Assembly: GCF_030324495.1 (NCBI RefSeq)
Contig: NZ_JACAGN010000003.1
Location: 186,001 to 250,000 of the forward strand
Length of the DNA stretch: 64,000 nt
Direction of reading: 5' to 3'
Source: Myroides sp. 1354
GTDB taxonomy: Bacteria > Bacteroidota > Bacteroidia > Flavobacteriales > Flavobacteriaceae
Shown: in pieces, positions 28,399-37,054 of the stretch
Position numbering within the stretch: position 1 is the stretch's first letter
How the letters are laid out: each line of letters begins with the position of its first letter
The notes under the pieces: model-generated
What the model was told of the DNA's origin: nothing
The model's input: only the letters and a program-made list of their open reading frames with translations
Databases searched by the model: none
Program-made: the position numbers and the translations under genes

Positions 28399-29001
28399 TT
28401 AATTATCAATAGCGGTCATCAGGGCAGCAACTTCTTGTTGTACTTGTTGACCTTTATTTTTGGTATACCACTTGTTTAACAAGATAATACCGTCTTCGTC
28501 AAATTTTCCGTGTTCTGCTTTATAATCATTCACCAACTGTACCGCATCTGCAGGACGAGGTCCCCAATGTCCAAGAACAGTACCCGTTTCTTTTTCAACA
28601 ATCAACAATTTTGGAATTGCTCTACCTCCATTCGTTAAGTATTGATCCATTAATGCTAGATTTTGATCGCGAAAAACAATGCGCAACTCAACTTTTCCTG
28701 TAAGTTCAGCCATTTTATTCAACATAGGCACTGATTGAGCAGCATCTCCACACCAGCTTTCCGAAATCACTAACCAGATATACTCTTTTCCTAAGTTTTC
28801 CATGACCAAAGCTACTTCAGGCTCAACATTCAAGGTTTTATCTAAACGGTGTAAACGCGCTTCATTCAACGCTGCATAAGGCAAATAATCTGCTGATAGA
28901 TTTAATTTCTCAGGGTTGTTTTGCAAAGCATCTGTCACATAAGTACGGAACTCTGCATAAGAAAAACTATTATTCAATTCTTTTATCTCGACTTTGTTCA
29001 T
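28399..29001 (-). CDS. Thioredoxin-family protein with single-Cys WCGDA site
   Basis: A 200-residue cytoplasmic thioredoxin-fold protein. The normal WCxxC active site is replaced by SESWCGDAAQS (Cys84 alone), followed by the usual cis-Pro region (GGRAIPKLLIV). Without the second Cys it cannot form the standard intramolecular disulfide, so a monothiol or binding role is likely. This variant is common in Bacteroidota and Bacilli. It ends 15 bp from the convergent YiiX-like gene and has a promoter that reads away from the patatin gene. Confidence 0.85.
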   Translation of the reverse strand: MNKVEIKELNNSFSYAEFRTYVTDALQNNPEKLNLSADYLPYAALNEARLHRLDKTLNVEPEVALVMENLGKEYIWLVISESWCGDAAQSVPMLNKMAELTGKVELRIVFRDQNLALMDQYLTNGGRAIPKLLIVEKETGTVLGHWGPRPADAVQLVNDYKAEHGKFDEDGIILLNKWYTKNKGQQVQQEVAALMTAIDN

Positions 29002-29028
29002 TTTTGTGTAATTTTATTAGTTTGATTT

Positions 29029-29060
29029 CAAAGTTAAACTTTTAAACACGAATCTTTCAA
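29029..29060 (-). promoter_or_regulatory. Promoter of the thioredoxin-like gene
   Basis: On minus: TTG (29060-29058), 21-base spacer, TAACTTTG (29036-29029), 28 bases before the ATG at 29001. Confidence 0.6.
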
Positions 29061-29070
29061 TACTTTATTT

Positions 29071-29865
29071 ATGAAAACCCAAAAAATAGGTTTGGCTCTA
29101 TCTGGAGGTGGTTACAAAGGGATAGCACATGCCGGTGTACTTTCATTCTTGGTTGAGCAAGACATCAAACCCAAAATCCTTGCAGGAACAAGTGCTGGAT
29201 CCATTGTTTCTTGTCTGTTTTCCATCGGGTTAACTCCGCATGAAATATTGAATTTTTTCAAATCGGTCAATATTTTAAATTGGCATTTTTTCACGTTTAA
29301 AAAGGCGGGACTAATTGATTCCAATGCCTTCGAAAAATATTTATTTTCCATTTTCGAAAATCGAACCTTGGATGATTTACCCCTTCCAGTTCTCATCAAT
29401 TCAACAGATATTGCCAAAGGAGAAATACACGTTTTTGACCCTAATACTCGCGTGATTGATGCCATTTTAGCTTCTAGTGCTTTTCCAGCTATTTTTTCAC
29501 CCCATACCATTAACGAACAGTTGTATAGCGATGGTGGAATTCTCAACAACTTTGCTACGGATTTAATTCGAGAAGATTGCGATATTCTCATTGGCAGCAA
29601 TGTTTGTCCAATAGAGCAGTTAGATAAGAAAAACTTAAACTCCCTTCGCTCTGTAGCCATACGCGCTTATGATTTGATGGCTGCCAATCACAACCGAACA
29701 CAATCAGCTTTGTGTGATTGGTTAATTGAATCACACCACATCACACAATATTCAACTTTTGAGCGAAATAAGCAGCGTATGGATGAAATTTTCGACTTGG
29801 GATATCAAGCGGCTGCGAGAACCTTTAAAAATCATCAGGATAAATTCGCAAAAGCTATTTTATAG
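29071..29865 (+). CDS. Patatin-like phospholipase
   Basis: Patatin-fold lipid acyl hydrolase of 264 residues. The oxyanion motif SGGGYKGIAHAG (11-22), nucleophile Ser41 in GTSAGS, and the Asp154 of the DGG motif (YSDGGIL) make the full catalytic dyad. No signal peptide is seen, so it likely acts on the cytoplasmic side. The substrate cannot be read from sequence. It stands alone, 46 bp before pyrH. Confidence 0.92.
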   Translation: MKTQKIGLALSGGGYKGIAHAGVLSFLVEQDIKPKILAGTSAGSIVSCLFSIGLTPHEILNFFKSVNILNWHFFTFKKAGLIDSNAFEKYLFSIFENRTLDDLPLPVLINSTDIAKGEIHVFDPNTRVIDAILASSAFPAIFSPHTINEQLYSDGGILNNFATDLIREDCDILIGSNVCPIEQLDKKNLNSLRSVAIRAYDLMAANHNRTQSALCDWLIESHHITQYSTFERNKQRMDEIFDLGYQAAARTFKNHQDKFAKAIL

Positions 29866-29879
29866 TAGTATATAATCTT

Positions 29880-29887
29880 TATATTTG
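29880..29887 (+). promoter_or_regulatory. Candidate -7 element of pyrH-frr
   Basis: TATATTTG fits TAnnTTTG, 24 bases before the pyrH ATG; the -33 region is T-rich but lacks TTG. Confidence 0.5.
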
Positions 29888-29911
29888 CAAAACTTTAAAA
29901 ATATCATATCC

Positions 29912-30631
29912 ATGAAATACAAAAGAATTCTACTTAAACTAAGTGGAGAGGCTTTAATGGGAGAGAATCAATATGGAATTGACCCTAAGAGATTAGCTGA
30001 GTACGCAGCTGAAGTAAAAAAAGTACACGATCTAGGTGTAGAAATAGCGATTGTTATTGGTGGTGGAAATATTTTTAGAGGAGTAGCAGGTGCTAGCGTT
30101 GGTATGGATCGCGTTCAGGGAGACTATATGGGTATGCTTGCAACGATCATCAACGGAATGGCTCTTCAAGGAGCACTAGAAGATGCAGGTATGTTGACTC
30201 GTTTACAAACAGCCTTGAAAATTGAAGCAGTTGCCGAACCTTATATCAAAAGAAGAGCGGTTCGTCACTTAGAAAAAGGCCGAATTGTAATTTTTGGAGC
30301 AGGAACAGGAAACCCATACTTCACGACAGATACAGCTGCTGTATTAAGAGGAGTTGAAATCAATGCTGACGTTATTTTAAAAGGAACACGCGTTGATGGA
30401 GTATACAATGCAGATCCTGAAAAAGATCCTACAGCCGTTAAATTTGAACAAATCACGTTTAGCGATGTATTGACTAAAGGATTAAACGTTATGGATACGA
30501 CTGCATTTACCTTGAGTAGAGAAAACGAATTACCGATTGTGGTATTCGATATGAATAAAGAAAACAATTTACTAAAAGTTTGCCAAGGAGATGATACAGT
30601 AGGAACTACTGTTTCCGTAAACATTAATTAA
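29912..30631 (+). CDS. pyrH: Uridylate kinase (UMP kinase)
   Basis: PyrH phosphorylates UMP to UDP in pyrimidine nucleotide synthesis; it works as a hexamer regulated by GTP and UTP. The 239-residue protein has KLSGEALMG (9-17), the [11 protein letters not shown] loop and [13 protein letters not shown]. The ATG at 29912 is chosen because it gives the family start ([13 protein letters not shown]); an upstream in-frame TTG at 29885 falls in the promoter box. frr follows after 8 bp. Confidence 0.97.
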   Translation: MKYKRILLKLSGEALMGENQYGIDPKRLAEYAAEVKKVHDLGVEIAIVIGGGNIFRGVAGASVGMDRVQGDYMGMLATIINGMALQGALEDAGMLTRLQTALKIEAVAEPYIKRRAVRHLEKGRIVIFGAGTGNPYFTTDTAAVLRGVEINADVILKGTRVDGVYNADPEKDPTAVKFEQITFSDVLTKGLNVMDTTAFTLSRENELPIVVFDMNKENNLLKVCQGDDTVGTTVSVNIN

Positions 30632-30639
30632 TAAACGTT

Positions 30640-31203
30640 ATGACAGAAGAAATAGATTTAATTATTGCGAGTGCAAAAGAGGCAATGGACGGTTCTATTG
30701 CTCACTTAGAAAAATCTTTATTAAATATTCGTGCTGGAAAGGCAACACCTCAAATGTTAGGTGGAGTTTTCGTAGATTATTATGGATCTCAAACACCACT
30801 ATCACAAGTAGCTAGTGTAAACGTTCCTGATGCTCGTACATTAACTGTAACACCTTGGGAAAAAAGTATGTTACAACCGATTGAAAAAGCGATTATGATT
30901 GCTAACTTGGGATTAAACCCAATGAACAACGGAGATAACATCATCATCAATATTCCTGCTTTGACAGAAGAAAGACGTAAAGACTTGGTAAAACAAGCAA
31001 AATCTGAATCTGAAGAAGCTAAAATTGGTATCCGAAATGCGCGTAAAGACGCCAACAACGATATCAAGAAAGAAGAGAAAAACGGAGTTTCAGAAGATGT
31101 TTGTAAAGATGCTGAAGAGCAAGTACAAAAAATCACAGATGCTTACGTGAAGAAAATCGAAGATATCTTAGCAAAAAAAGAAGAAGAAATTCTTAAAGTA
31201 TAA
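30640..31203 (+). CDS. frr: Ribosome recycling factor
   Basis: Splits the post-termination ribosome with EF-G. The 187-residue protein has the family parts: HLEKSLLNIRAGKATPQML (22-40), the middle domain starting VDYYGSQTPL, and the helical end with TEERRKDLVKQAK and RNARKDANND. Normal length. It is in operon with pyrH and ends just before a strong terminator. Confidence 0.98.
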   Translation: MTEEIDLIIASAKEAMDGSIAHLEKSLLNIRAGKATPQMLGGVFVDYYGSQTPLSQVASVNVPDARTLTVTPWEKSMLQPIEKAIMIANLGLNPMNNGDNIIINIPALTEERRKDLVKQAKSESEEAKIGIRNARKDANNDIKKEEKNGVSEDVCKDAEEQVQKITDAYVKKIEDILAKKEEEILKV

Positions 31204-31205
31204 TG

Positions 31206-31233
31206 AAAGCCCGCTTATTGCGGGCTTTTTTAT
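31206..31233 (+). terminator. pyrH-frr terminator
   Basis: AAAGCCCGC / GCGGGCTTT stem with a 5-base loop followed by a T-run, just after the frr stop. Confidence 0.93.
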
Positions 31234-31436
31234 TCCTATACATTTCAAATTTTTCACCTCAATTGTTCTCTCTTCAAATAAGCCCTTCTACCTTCATACT
31301 TCAAAAGCACCATTCCATTCTTAATCTTTGATTAATAACCCTCTTGTTTAAGCAAATATCTATTGTTTTTTTAGTACATTTGTTCGTATTTCAATTCAAT
31401 GATTTGATCTACCAGGTAACAAAAATATAATCAAAA
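31234..31436 (+). promoter_or_regulatory. asnS leader with candidate -7 box at 31375-31382
   Basis: The ~200-base gap holds TACATTTG (31375-31382), a TAnnTTTG match, giving a leader of about 50 bases before asnS. A TTG at 31344-31346 is too far (28 bases) for a standard -33. No ORF or clear structure was seen in the rest. Confidence 0.45.
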
Positions 31437-32870
31437 ATGAAACACACCAAAATTATCGATCTACTTACTGGAAAGGCACTTTTGCATGAAGTAAAAGCAA
31501 AAGGCTGGGTAAAAACATTTAGAAACAACCAATTTATTGCTTTAAATGATGGATCGACAATCAATAACATCCAATGTGTTGTTGACTTAGATAAGTTTCC
31601 TGCTGAATTGCTTAAAAAAATTCACACAGGAGCAGCTATTTCTGTAAGAGGTACCTTAGTTGAAAGTAGAGGAGCTGGACAAAATGTAGAAATCCAAGTT
31701 GAGCACTTAAAAGTTTATGGTGAATCCAATCCAGAAGAGTATCCAATTCAACCGAAAAAACACTCCTTAGAGTTTTTACGTGAAAATGCACACTTGCGAA
31801 TTAGAACGAACATTTTTGGTGCTATTATGCGTGTAAGAAGTACACTTTCTTATGCTGTACATAAATATTTCCAAGACAATGGTTTCTTTTATTTCAACGC
31901 ACCAATCATCACTGGTTCTGATGCTGAAGGAGCAGGAGAAATGTTTAAAGTAACCAATTTCAATTTAAATAAACTACCTCGCACAGAAGAAGGAGCAATT
32001 GATTTCTCTGAAGATTTCTTTGGAAAGGCGACAAACTTAACTGTTTCTGGTCAACTAGAAGCGGAAACTTACGCCATGGCTTTGGGGTCTGTTTACACTT
32101 TTGGTCCTACTTTCCGTGCAGAAAACTCAAATACTTCTCGTCACTTGGCTGAATTTTGGATGATTGAACCAGAGGTTGCATTCAACAAATTAGCGGACAA
32201 CATGGACTTAGCGGAAGATTTCATTAAATATGTAATCAATTATACTTTAGAGAAATGTCAAGATGATTTAGCTTTCTTAGAAAAACGCTTACAAGAAGAA
32301 GAGAAAAACAAGCCACAAGCAGAGCGCAGTGAAATGTTGTTAATCGAAAAGCTTCGCTTTATCACAGAAAACAACTTCAAACGCGTAAGTTATACTGAGG
32401 CAATCGATATTTTAAAAGATTCTAAACCCAATAAAAACAAGAAATTCAACTATATCATTGACGAATGGGGTGCTGATTTACAAAGTGAACATGAGCGTTA
32501 TTTAGTAGAAAAACACTTCAAATGCCCTGTGATTTTATTTGATTATCCAGCAGATATCAAGGCCTTCTATATGCGTATGAATGAAGATGGAAAAACAGTT
32601 CGCGCCATGGATATCCTATTCCCAGGAATTGGGGAAATTGTTGGTGGTTCTGAAAGAGAAGAACGCTATGACGTTTTATTGGACAAAATCGAGAAAATGG
32701 GAATTGATCAAAAAGAACTATGGTGGTATTTAGATACACGTAAATTCGGTACCGCTCCACACAGTGGATTTGGTCTTGGATTTGAGCGTTTAGTGCTATT
32801 CGTTACAGGTATGACAAACATCAGAGACGTTATTCCTTTCCCGAGAACTCCTCAAAATGCCGAGTTTTAA
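31437..32870 (+). CDS. asnS: Asparaginyl-tRNA synthetase
   Basis: Class II synthetase that charges tRNA-Asn. The 477-residue protein has an N-terminal OB-fold anticodon domain (1-115), then the catalytic core with motif 2 region [25 protein letters not shown] and motif 3 [16 protein letters not shown] near the C-terminus. The [11 protein letters not shown] form separates AsnS from AspS. Length is normal. It is a single gene between two gaps. Confidence 0.97.
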   Translation: MKHTKIIDLLTGKALLHEVKAKGWVKTFRNNQFIALNDGSTINNIQCVVDLDKFPAELLKKIHTGAAISVRGTLVESRGAGQNVEIQVEHLKVYGESNPEEYPIQPKKHSLEFLRENAHLRIRTNIFGAIMRVRSTLSYAVHKYFQDNGFFYFNAPIITGSDAEGAGEMFKVTNFNLNKLPRTEEGAIDFSEDFFGKATNLTVSGQLEAETYAMALGSVYTFGPTFRAENSNTSRHLAEFWMIEPEVAFNKLADNMDLAEDFIKYVINYTLEKCQDDLAFLEKRLQEEEKNKPQAERSEMLLIEKLRFITENNFKRVSYTEAIDILKDSKPNKNKKFNYIIDEWGADLQSEHERYLVEKHFKCPVILFDYPADIKAFYMRMNEDGKTVRAMDILFPGIGEIVGGSEREERYDVLLDKIEKMGIDQKELWWYLDTRKFGTAPHSGFGLGFERLVLFVTGMTNIRDVIPFPRTPQNAEF

Positions 32871-32893
32871 TTATTCATAGAAAGAAACCCTTC

Positions 32894-32959
32894 AAATGTT
32901 TACTTTTTATCGCATTTTTTCCGTACTTTAGGATGAATACCGATTAAAAGTAAACATTT
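32894..32959. repeat. 14-bp inverted repeat pair before rpoN
   Basis: AAATGTTTACTTTT (32894-32907) and its exact reverse complement AAAAGTAAACATTT (32946-32959), 38 bases apart, in the gap between asnS and rpoN. The distal arm ends 23 bases before the rpoN start. The arms are too far apart and too AT-rich for a usual terminator; paired operator sites are possible. Confidence 0.6.
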
Positions 32960-32982
32960 TTATTTCGTTAATTTTATTTAGC

Positions 32983-34437
32983 ATGCTAAAACAAAGTTTA
33001 CAACTTAAATTATCTCAGAAATTATCTCCTCAGCAAATCCAGTTGATGAAACTGATTCAATTACCTACTTTAGCCTTTGAACAGCGGTTAAAAGAAGAGT
33101 TAATTGAAAATCCTGCTTTAGAAACAGGTAAAGAAGAAACGGGGGATGAATTCGATAGCTTAGATAATGATTTTGACGACTTTGATAACGAACGCATTGA
33201 CACCGAGGACATCAATATTGATGATTACCTCAGTGATGATGAAATTCCAGATTATAAATTACAATCCAACAACTACAGTTCAGATGATGATGATTATGAA
33301 GCACCCATTATTGCGACAGAATCTTTTCATCAAAATCTAATCAATCAATTGAATACCTTCATTCTTTCAGACGAAGATCGCGCTATTGCGGAGTTCTTAG
33401 TAGGAAGTGTAGATGAGATGGGGTATATTCGTCGCGATATTCAAGATATCGTGGATGATTTAGCTTTTACTCAAGGTATTTATACAGATGTAGAAACTGT
33501 GGATAACATATTGAGCATCGTTCATGAACTTGAACCCGTTGGTGTAGGTGCACGTGATTTGCAAGAGTGTTTGTTGTTACAATTAAAACACAAAACACCT
33601 ACTGATTCGATTAATGTAGCCAAGGATATCATTGAAAATCAATTCGATGCCTTTACAAAAAAACACTACGACAAGCTCTTAACCCGTTATGGTATTACCA
33701 AAGATCAGTTGCGCAAAGCCATTGATGAAATCGAAAAGCTCAATCCAAAACCAGGAGGAGCCTACACAGGATCTAATCGTTTTATCGAACAAGTTATCCC
33801 TGATTTCACTATCAAAATTGTCGATGGAGAAATTGAATTGACTTTGAATAATAGAAATGCGCCTGAGTTACACGTTTCACGTGATTACCAAGAGATGCTA
33901 CAAACGTATAAAGATTCATCACAAGCTAGTGCTTCTCAAAAAGATGCAGTACAGTTCATCAAGCAAAAATTAGATGGTGCCAAGTGGTTTATTGATGCAA
34001 TCAAACAGCGTCATGAAACCCTTTACGTTACGATGAGCGCTATTATACACTATCAACAAGAGTACTTTTTAACAGGTGATGAAACCAAACTCAAGCCGAT
34101 GATCTTAAAAGATATTGCAGATTTAGTTGGTTTAGATATTTCTACAATTTCACGTGTAGCAAACAGCAAATACGTGGAAACACCCTATGGTACAAAATTG
34201 ATTAAAAATTTCTTTTCAGAAGCCATGATGAATGATCAAGGAGAGGAAGTATCTACGATCGAAATTAAAAAGATTCTCGAAAACATCATTTCTGAAGAGG
34301 ATAAAAAGAAACCATATCCCGATGACAAAATTGCAGATCTACTAAAAGAAAAAGGCTATCCTATTGCGCGAAGAACGGTAGCAAAATACAGAGAACAATT
34401 AGATATTCCAGTAGCGCGAATGAGAAAGAAAATTTAA
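32983..34437 (+). CDS. rpoN: RNA polymerase sigma-54 factor
   Basis: Sigma-54 directs polymerase to -24/-12 promoters and needs AAA activators. The 484-residue protein has the Gln/Leu-rich region I (LSPQQIQLMKLIQLP, 14-28), an acidic linker (about 47-105), the core-binding and helix-turn-helix domains, and the C-terminal RpoN box ARRTVAKYRE (462-471). The start at the ATG in GCATGC gives the family N-terminus. Upstream lies an inverted repeat pair. The PAP2-like gene follows after 44 bp. Confidence 0.97.
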   Translation: MLKQSLQLKLSQKLSPQQIQLMKLIQLPTLAFEQRLKEELIENPALETGKEETGDEFDSLDNDFDDFDNERIDTEDINIDDYLSDDEIPDYKLQSNNYSSDDDDYEAPIIATESFHQNLINQLNTFILSDEDRAIAEFLVGSVDEMGYIRRDIQDIVDDLAFTQGIYTDVETVDNILSIVHELEPVGVGARDLQECLLLQLKHKTPTDSINVAKDIIENQFDAFTKKHYDKLLTRYGITKDQLRKAIDEIEKLNPKPGGAYTGSNRFIEQVIPDFTIKIVDGEIELTLNNRNAPELHVSRDYQEMLQTYKDSSQASASQKDAVQFIKQKLDGAKWFIDAIKQRHETLYVTMSAIIHYQQEYFLTGDETKLKPMILKDIADLVGLDISTISRVANSKYVETPYGTKLIKNFFSEAMMNDQGEEVSTIEIKKILENIISEEDKKKPYPDDKIADLLKEKGYPIARRTVAKYREQLDIPVARMRKKI

Positions 34438-34481
34438 GCAATCAAAATACAAACCATTCCCTAACCCTGAAGTAGGCCATC

Positions 34482-35093
34482 ATGAAAAAATTAGCACAAA
34501 TCGTTTCCTATCTTTTTCATCCTATTCTAGTGCCTTTACAAACGGTTGGGTTGTATTTTCTTATTCAATACTATTATTTTACTCCACTAGAATTATCCAT
34601 CATTCTCAGTCAAGTGGCTATTGTCACCTTCTTTATTCCAATATCCATCTACTATTTGATGCGTTCGTTGCGCATTCTACAATCTAGTGTGATGGTTAAC
34701 GAAACCAAAGAGCGTATCTTTCCTTTTGCCATTAATATTTTATTACTGTATACGCTGAAATCACTGGTTTTATACAACAACAGTGCCTATGAGTTGAAAA
34801 TTTATTTTTGGGGATTGATTGGCACCTATGTTCTTCTACTTGCAGGAGCTTTATTTAAACAGAAATACAGCGTTCATACGGCTCTATTACTTGCAGGATT
34901 GACCTTCTTTACCCTCTTGCTCTTTCATCAAGGAATCCCTTCCCTAATATTGCTTATTGTCTGTATTCTCATCACGGGAATAACAGCAAGTGCTCGCTTG
35001 TACTTAAGAGCTCATACTTCATACGAAGTATTCATAGGTGGATTGATCGGATTACTCCCACAAATAATCTGTTGGATTCTTTTAACCCAATAA
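34482..35093 (+). CDS. Polytopic membrane protein resembling PAP2 phosphatases
   Basis: A 203-residue protein with six or so membrane segments and little else. The C-terminal part SARLYLRAHTSYEVFIGGLIG is like the last PAP2 motif (SR..x..H), but with Glu in the Asp position and no clear first PAP2 motif (KxxxxxxRP), so catalysis is doubtful. It sits next to rpoN; a shared terminator separates it from the convergent barrel gene. Function unknown. Confidence 0.75.
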   Translation: MKKLAQIVSYLFHPILVPLQTVGLYFLIQYYYFTPLELSIILSQVAIVTFFIPISIYYLMRSLRILQSSVMVNETKERIFPFAINILLLYTLKSLVLYNNSAYELKIYFWGLIGTYVLLLAGALFKQKYSVHTALLLAGLTFFTLLLFHQGIPSLILLIVCILITGITASARLYLRAHTSYEVFIGGLIGLLPQIICWILLTQ

Positions 35094-35122
35094 AAAAAGA
35101 GCTTCTAAAGCTCTTCTTTTTT
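35092..35122. terminator. Bidirectional terminator
   Basis: AAGAGCTT / AAGCTCTT stem with a 3-base loop flanked by A- and T-runs, between convergent genes ending at 35093 and 35121. Confidence 0.88.
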
Positions 35123-35819
35123 ATAAAATATAAAAGATAACTCCGACTTTAAAAAGCCTAAGTTTTTCTGAATCACCTTGGATAGGAGCTTCTTTATAAA
35201 TGGTATTCAAACCGTAATATGCATAGAAGTTCCACGTATTAAATCCAGCTCCTACATACATACCCAATAACCATTTGTTGATGTTATCATCTCCTCTTAC
35301 AGTGGTAGAATAAGTATCCGTTGCTGTTTTAAGGCGACTTCCCAAAACATAACTCGCTTTAAACCCCACATACGTACGCCAAAATTTATGGCTTTCAGGA
35401 GTCGAACTTCTCCATCTCAATTCGATGGGTAAGTCTAACATATGTAAAGAAAGGCTATTTTTTTTATAGCTCGGTAATGAAGTATAACTCCCATCTTCTG
35501 CTAGCCCAAAATTATTGCGCAAATTTTGATAGGAAAACCCAAAACCAGGAGCAATGGCTATGGTTCGACTTTTATTAATTGGAAAATCCCTTAAAAAACC
35601 AACATCCATTCCCAAAGAGACTGAATTTCCAGTAAATCCTCCTGGTTTTCCTTGCATCAACGTATGAGATAAACCAAAGTAGAATTGATCTTCACGGTAT
35701 TTATAATCTAGCGCTACACTATCCTTTTTACTGGTCAATTCATCAATCCCTTCTAGTTCTTGAGCAAAAGAAAAGGAAGACACAAAGCAACAAAAGACAA
35801 GTAAAAAGACTTTTTTCAT
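35121..35819 (-). CDS. PorT-like outer-membrane beta-barrel protein
   Basis: A 232-residue secreted protein: signal peptide ending SFSFAQ, then alternating amphipathic strands (FYFGLSHTL, SLGMDVGFL, AIAPGFGFSY, LPIELRWRS, YVGFKASYVLG, MYVGAGFN) and a barrel-type ending FKVGVIFYIL. This is an eight-strand PorT/OmpA-like barrel family. It is not next to ubiE, where the T9SS gene porT/sprT usually lies, so a T9SS role is not claimed. Operon with DUF3078 and dxs (17-bp gap). Confidence 0.8.
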   Translation of the reverse strand: MKKVFLLVFCCFVSSFSFAQELEGIDELTSKKDSVALDYKYREDQFYFGLSHTLMQGKPGGFTGNSVSLGMDVGFLRDFPINKSRTIAIAPGFGFSYQNLRNNFGLAEDGSYTSLPSYKKNSLSLHMLDLPIELRWRSSTPESHKFWRTYVGFKASYVLGSRLKTATDTYSTTVRGDDNINKWLLGMYVGAGFNTWNFYAYYGLNTIYKEAPIQGDSEKLRLFKVGVIFYIL

Positions 35820-35836
35820 AGCACTAATTTATAAAA

Positions 35837-37054
35837 TTAAAAGGAATAAACGAGACCTACACCAAGTGTTTGTTTGAATTGAATTTTCGGTCCCTCCATC
35901 ACTTGCACTCCATTGCGTTCTACTTTTGTCTTGACATTATCATCGTATATCAAGTTAATTCCGACATTGGCGCGTACAAAATCATTGACTTTCATGTCGA
36001 GTTTTAAATCCCACATGACATCGATATTTCCAAATTGATCAATATAATCACTATACAAGGTCAATTTTGTATCAATAAAAATATTAGTAAACACTTCTTT
36101 TTTCCATTCCGTACTCACCAATAAACCTATCTCAGCTTTAGAGCGTTTTCCGTGCTTCAAAATAGTTCCATCTGGAGCTTTGACTGCAGGATCTACACCA
36201 AAAGCTCCTTGATCTGCTAGACGTTGATCATTGACAAAAGTTGCTTTATACGTCAAAGGTGAAATATAATATTTAATCCCTGTTTTTGAATCCATGTATT
36301 CTCCCCCGACCCCGACAAATAGATAAGCAGGCGCTAACCATCTTGAAACAGGATCATCCGTATTGGGGTAATTAAATCCGTCTGTAAATTGGGTTCTAAA
36401 GTTTAATTTAGAAACATAGTACCAATCAGATGCGACAGAAGATTTATATCCAAATGTTGAGTTGAGTTCTAAAACATCATCCGTTTTGCGCAATTCTCGA
36501 TCAGACTGTTTATTAACACCATAGCGTATATTTAAGACATTATCCCAAATCAAACGCCCTTTGATATACTTTCTGCTAAAATCTCCTTTTAACAAGCCTG
36601 AAATAGAATTATCTCCCCCAGCACTCCAATTGACAAAAGCAATTTGATTAAAATCCAATCCTACTCTATTTTTCTTTTCCCAATACCCAATTATTTCGTT
36701 GTTTACTGGAATGGCAGATAGTTGAATCTGAGGATTGAACTTGGTTTTAATTTGACTGTATTTCGGTTTGCTTCGCTCCACGAAAACTTCGGGTTTAAAA
36801 AAAGCTAAATCCTCTCTACTCCCTAAGTTCATATAACTCATTAGCAAGTCCTCTTCTGCATAATTTTTAGGAGGCAAGAAATTCATCAAGGGATTAAAGG
36901 GATTCTCTTGCACCTTAACGGTATCTTGAGTTACCTGTGTATTAGGTTGAGGATTTACTGTAGCAGTTTGTCCTTCTTGCGCCAATACATTAATTCCACA
37001 TAAACATAATACAGTAAAAAAAGCAATCTTTCCTAACTTATTCAAAACTTTCAC
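35837..37054 (-). CDS. DUF3078 secreted protein
   Basis: A 405-residue protein with a signal peptide ending INVLAQ and the DUF3078 core (WEKKNRVGLDFNQIAFVNWSAGG, DNVLNIRYGVNKQSD). The C-terminal part reads as repeated amphipathic strands and ends LGVGLVYSF, as in an outer-membrane barrel. The start is GTG at 37054, inside the end of dxs (17-bp overlap); no ATG serves better. Function unknown; co-transcribed with dxs and the barrel gene, as in other flavobacteria. Confidence 0.88.
   Translation of the reverse strand: MKVLNKLGKIAFFTVLCLCGINVLAQEGQTATVNPQPNTQVTQDTVKVQENPFNPLMNFLPPKNYAEEDLLMSYMNLGSREDLAFFKPEVFVERSKPKYSQIKTKFNPQIQLSAIPVNNEIIGYWEKKNRVGLDFNQIAFVNWSAGGDNSISGLLKGDFSRKYIKGRLIWDNVLNIRYGVNKQSDRELRKTDDVLELNSTFGYKSSVASDWYYVSKLNFRTQFTDGFNYPNTDDPVSRWLAPAYLFVGVGGEYMDSKTGIKYYISPLTYKATFVNDQRLADQGAFGVDPAVKAPDGTILKHGKRSKAEIGLLVSTEWKKEVFTNIFIDTKLTLYSDYIDQFGNIDVMWDLKLDMKVNDFVRANVGINLIYDDNVKTKVERNGVQVMEGPKIQFKQTLGVGLVYSF

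Noticed and set aside
29112..29660. 182-residue minus-strand ORF inside the patatin gene
   Set aside because: Antisense shadow; patatin motifs are complete on the plus strand.
35121..35819. The barrel gene as the T9SS protein PorT/SprT
   Set aside because: Size and barrel look similar, but it is in a dxs-DUF3078 operon and lacks the usual ubiE neighbour; barrel families share these traits.
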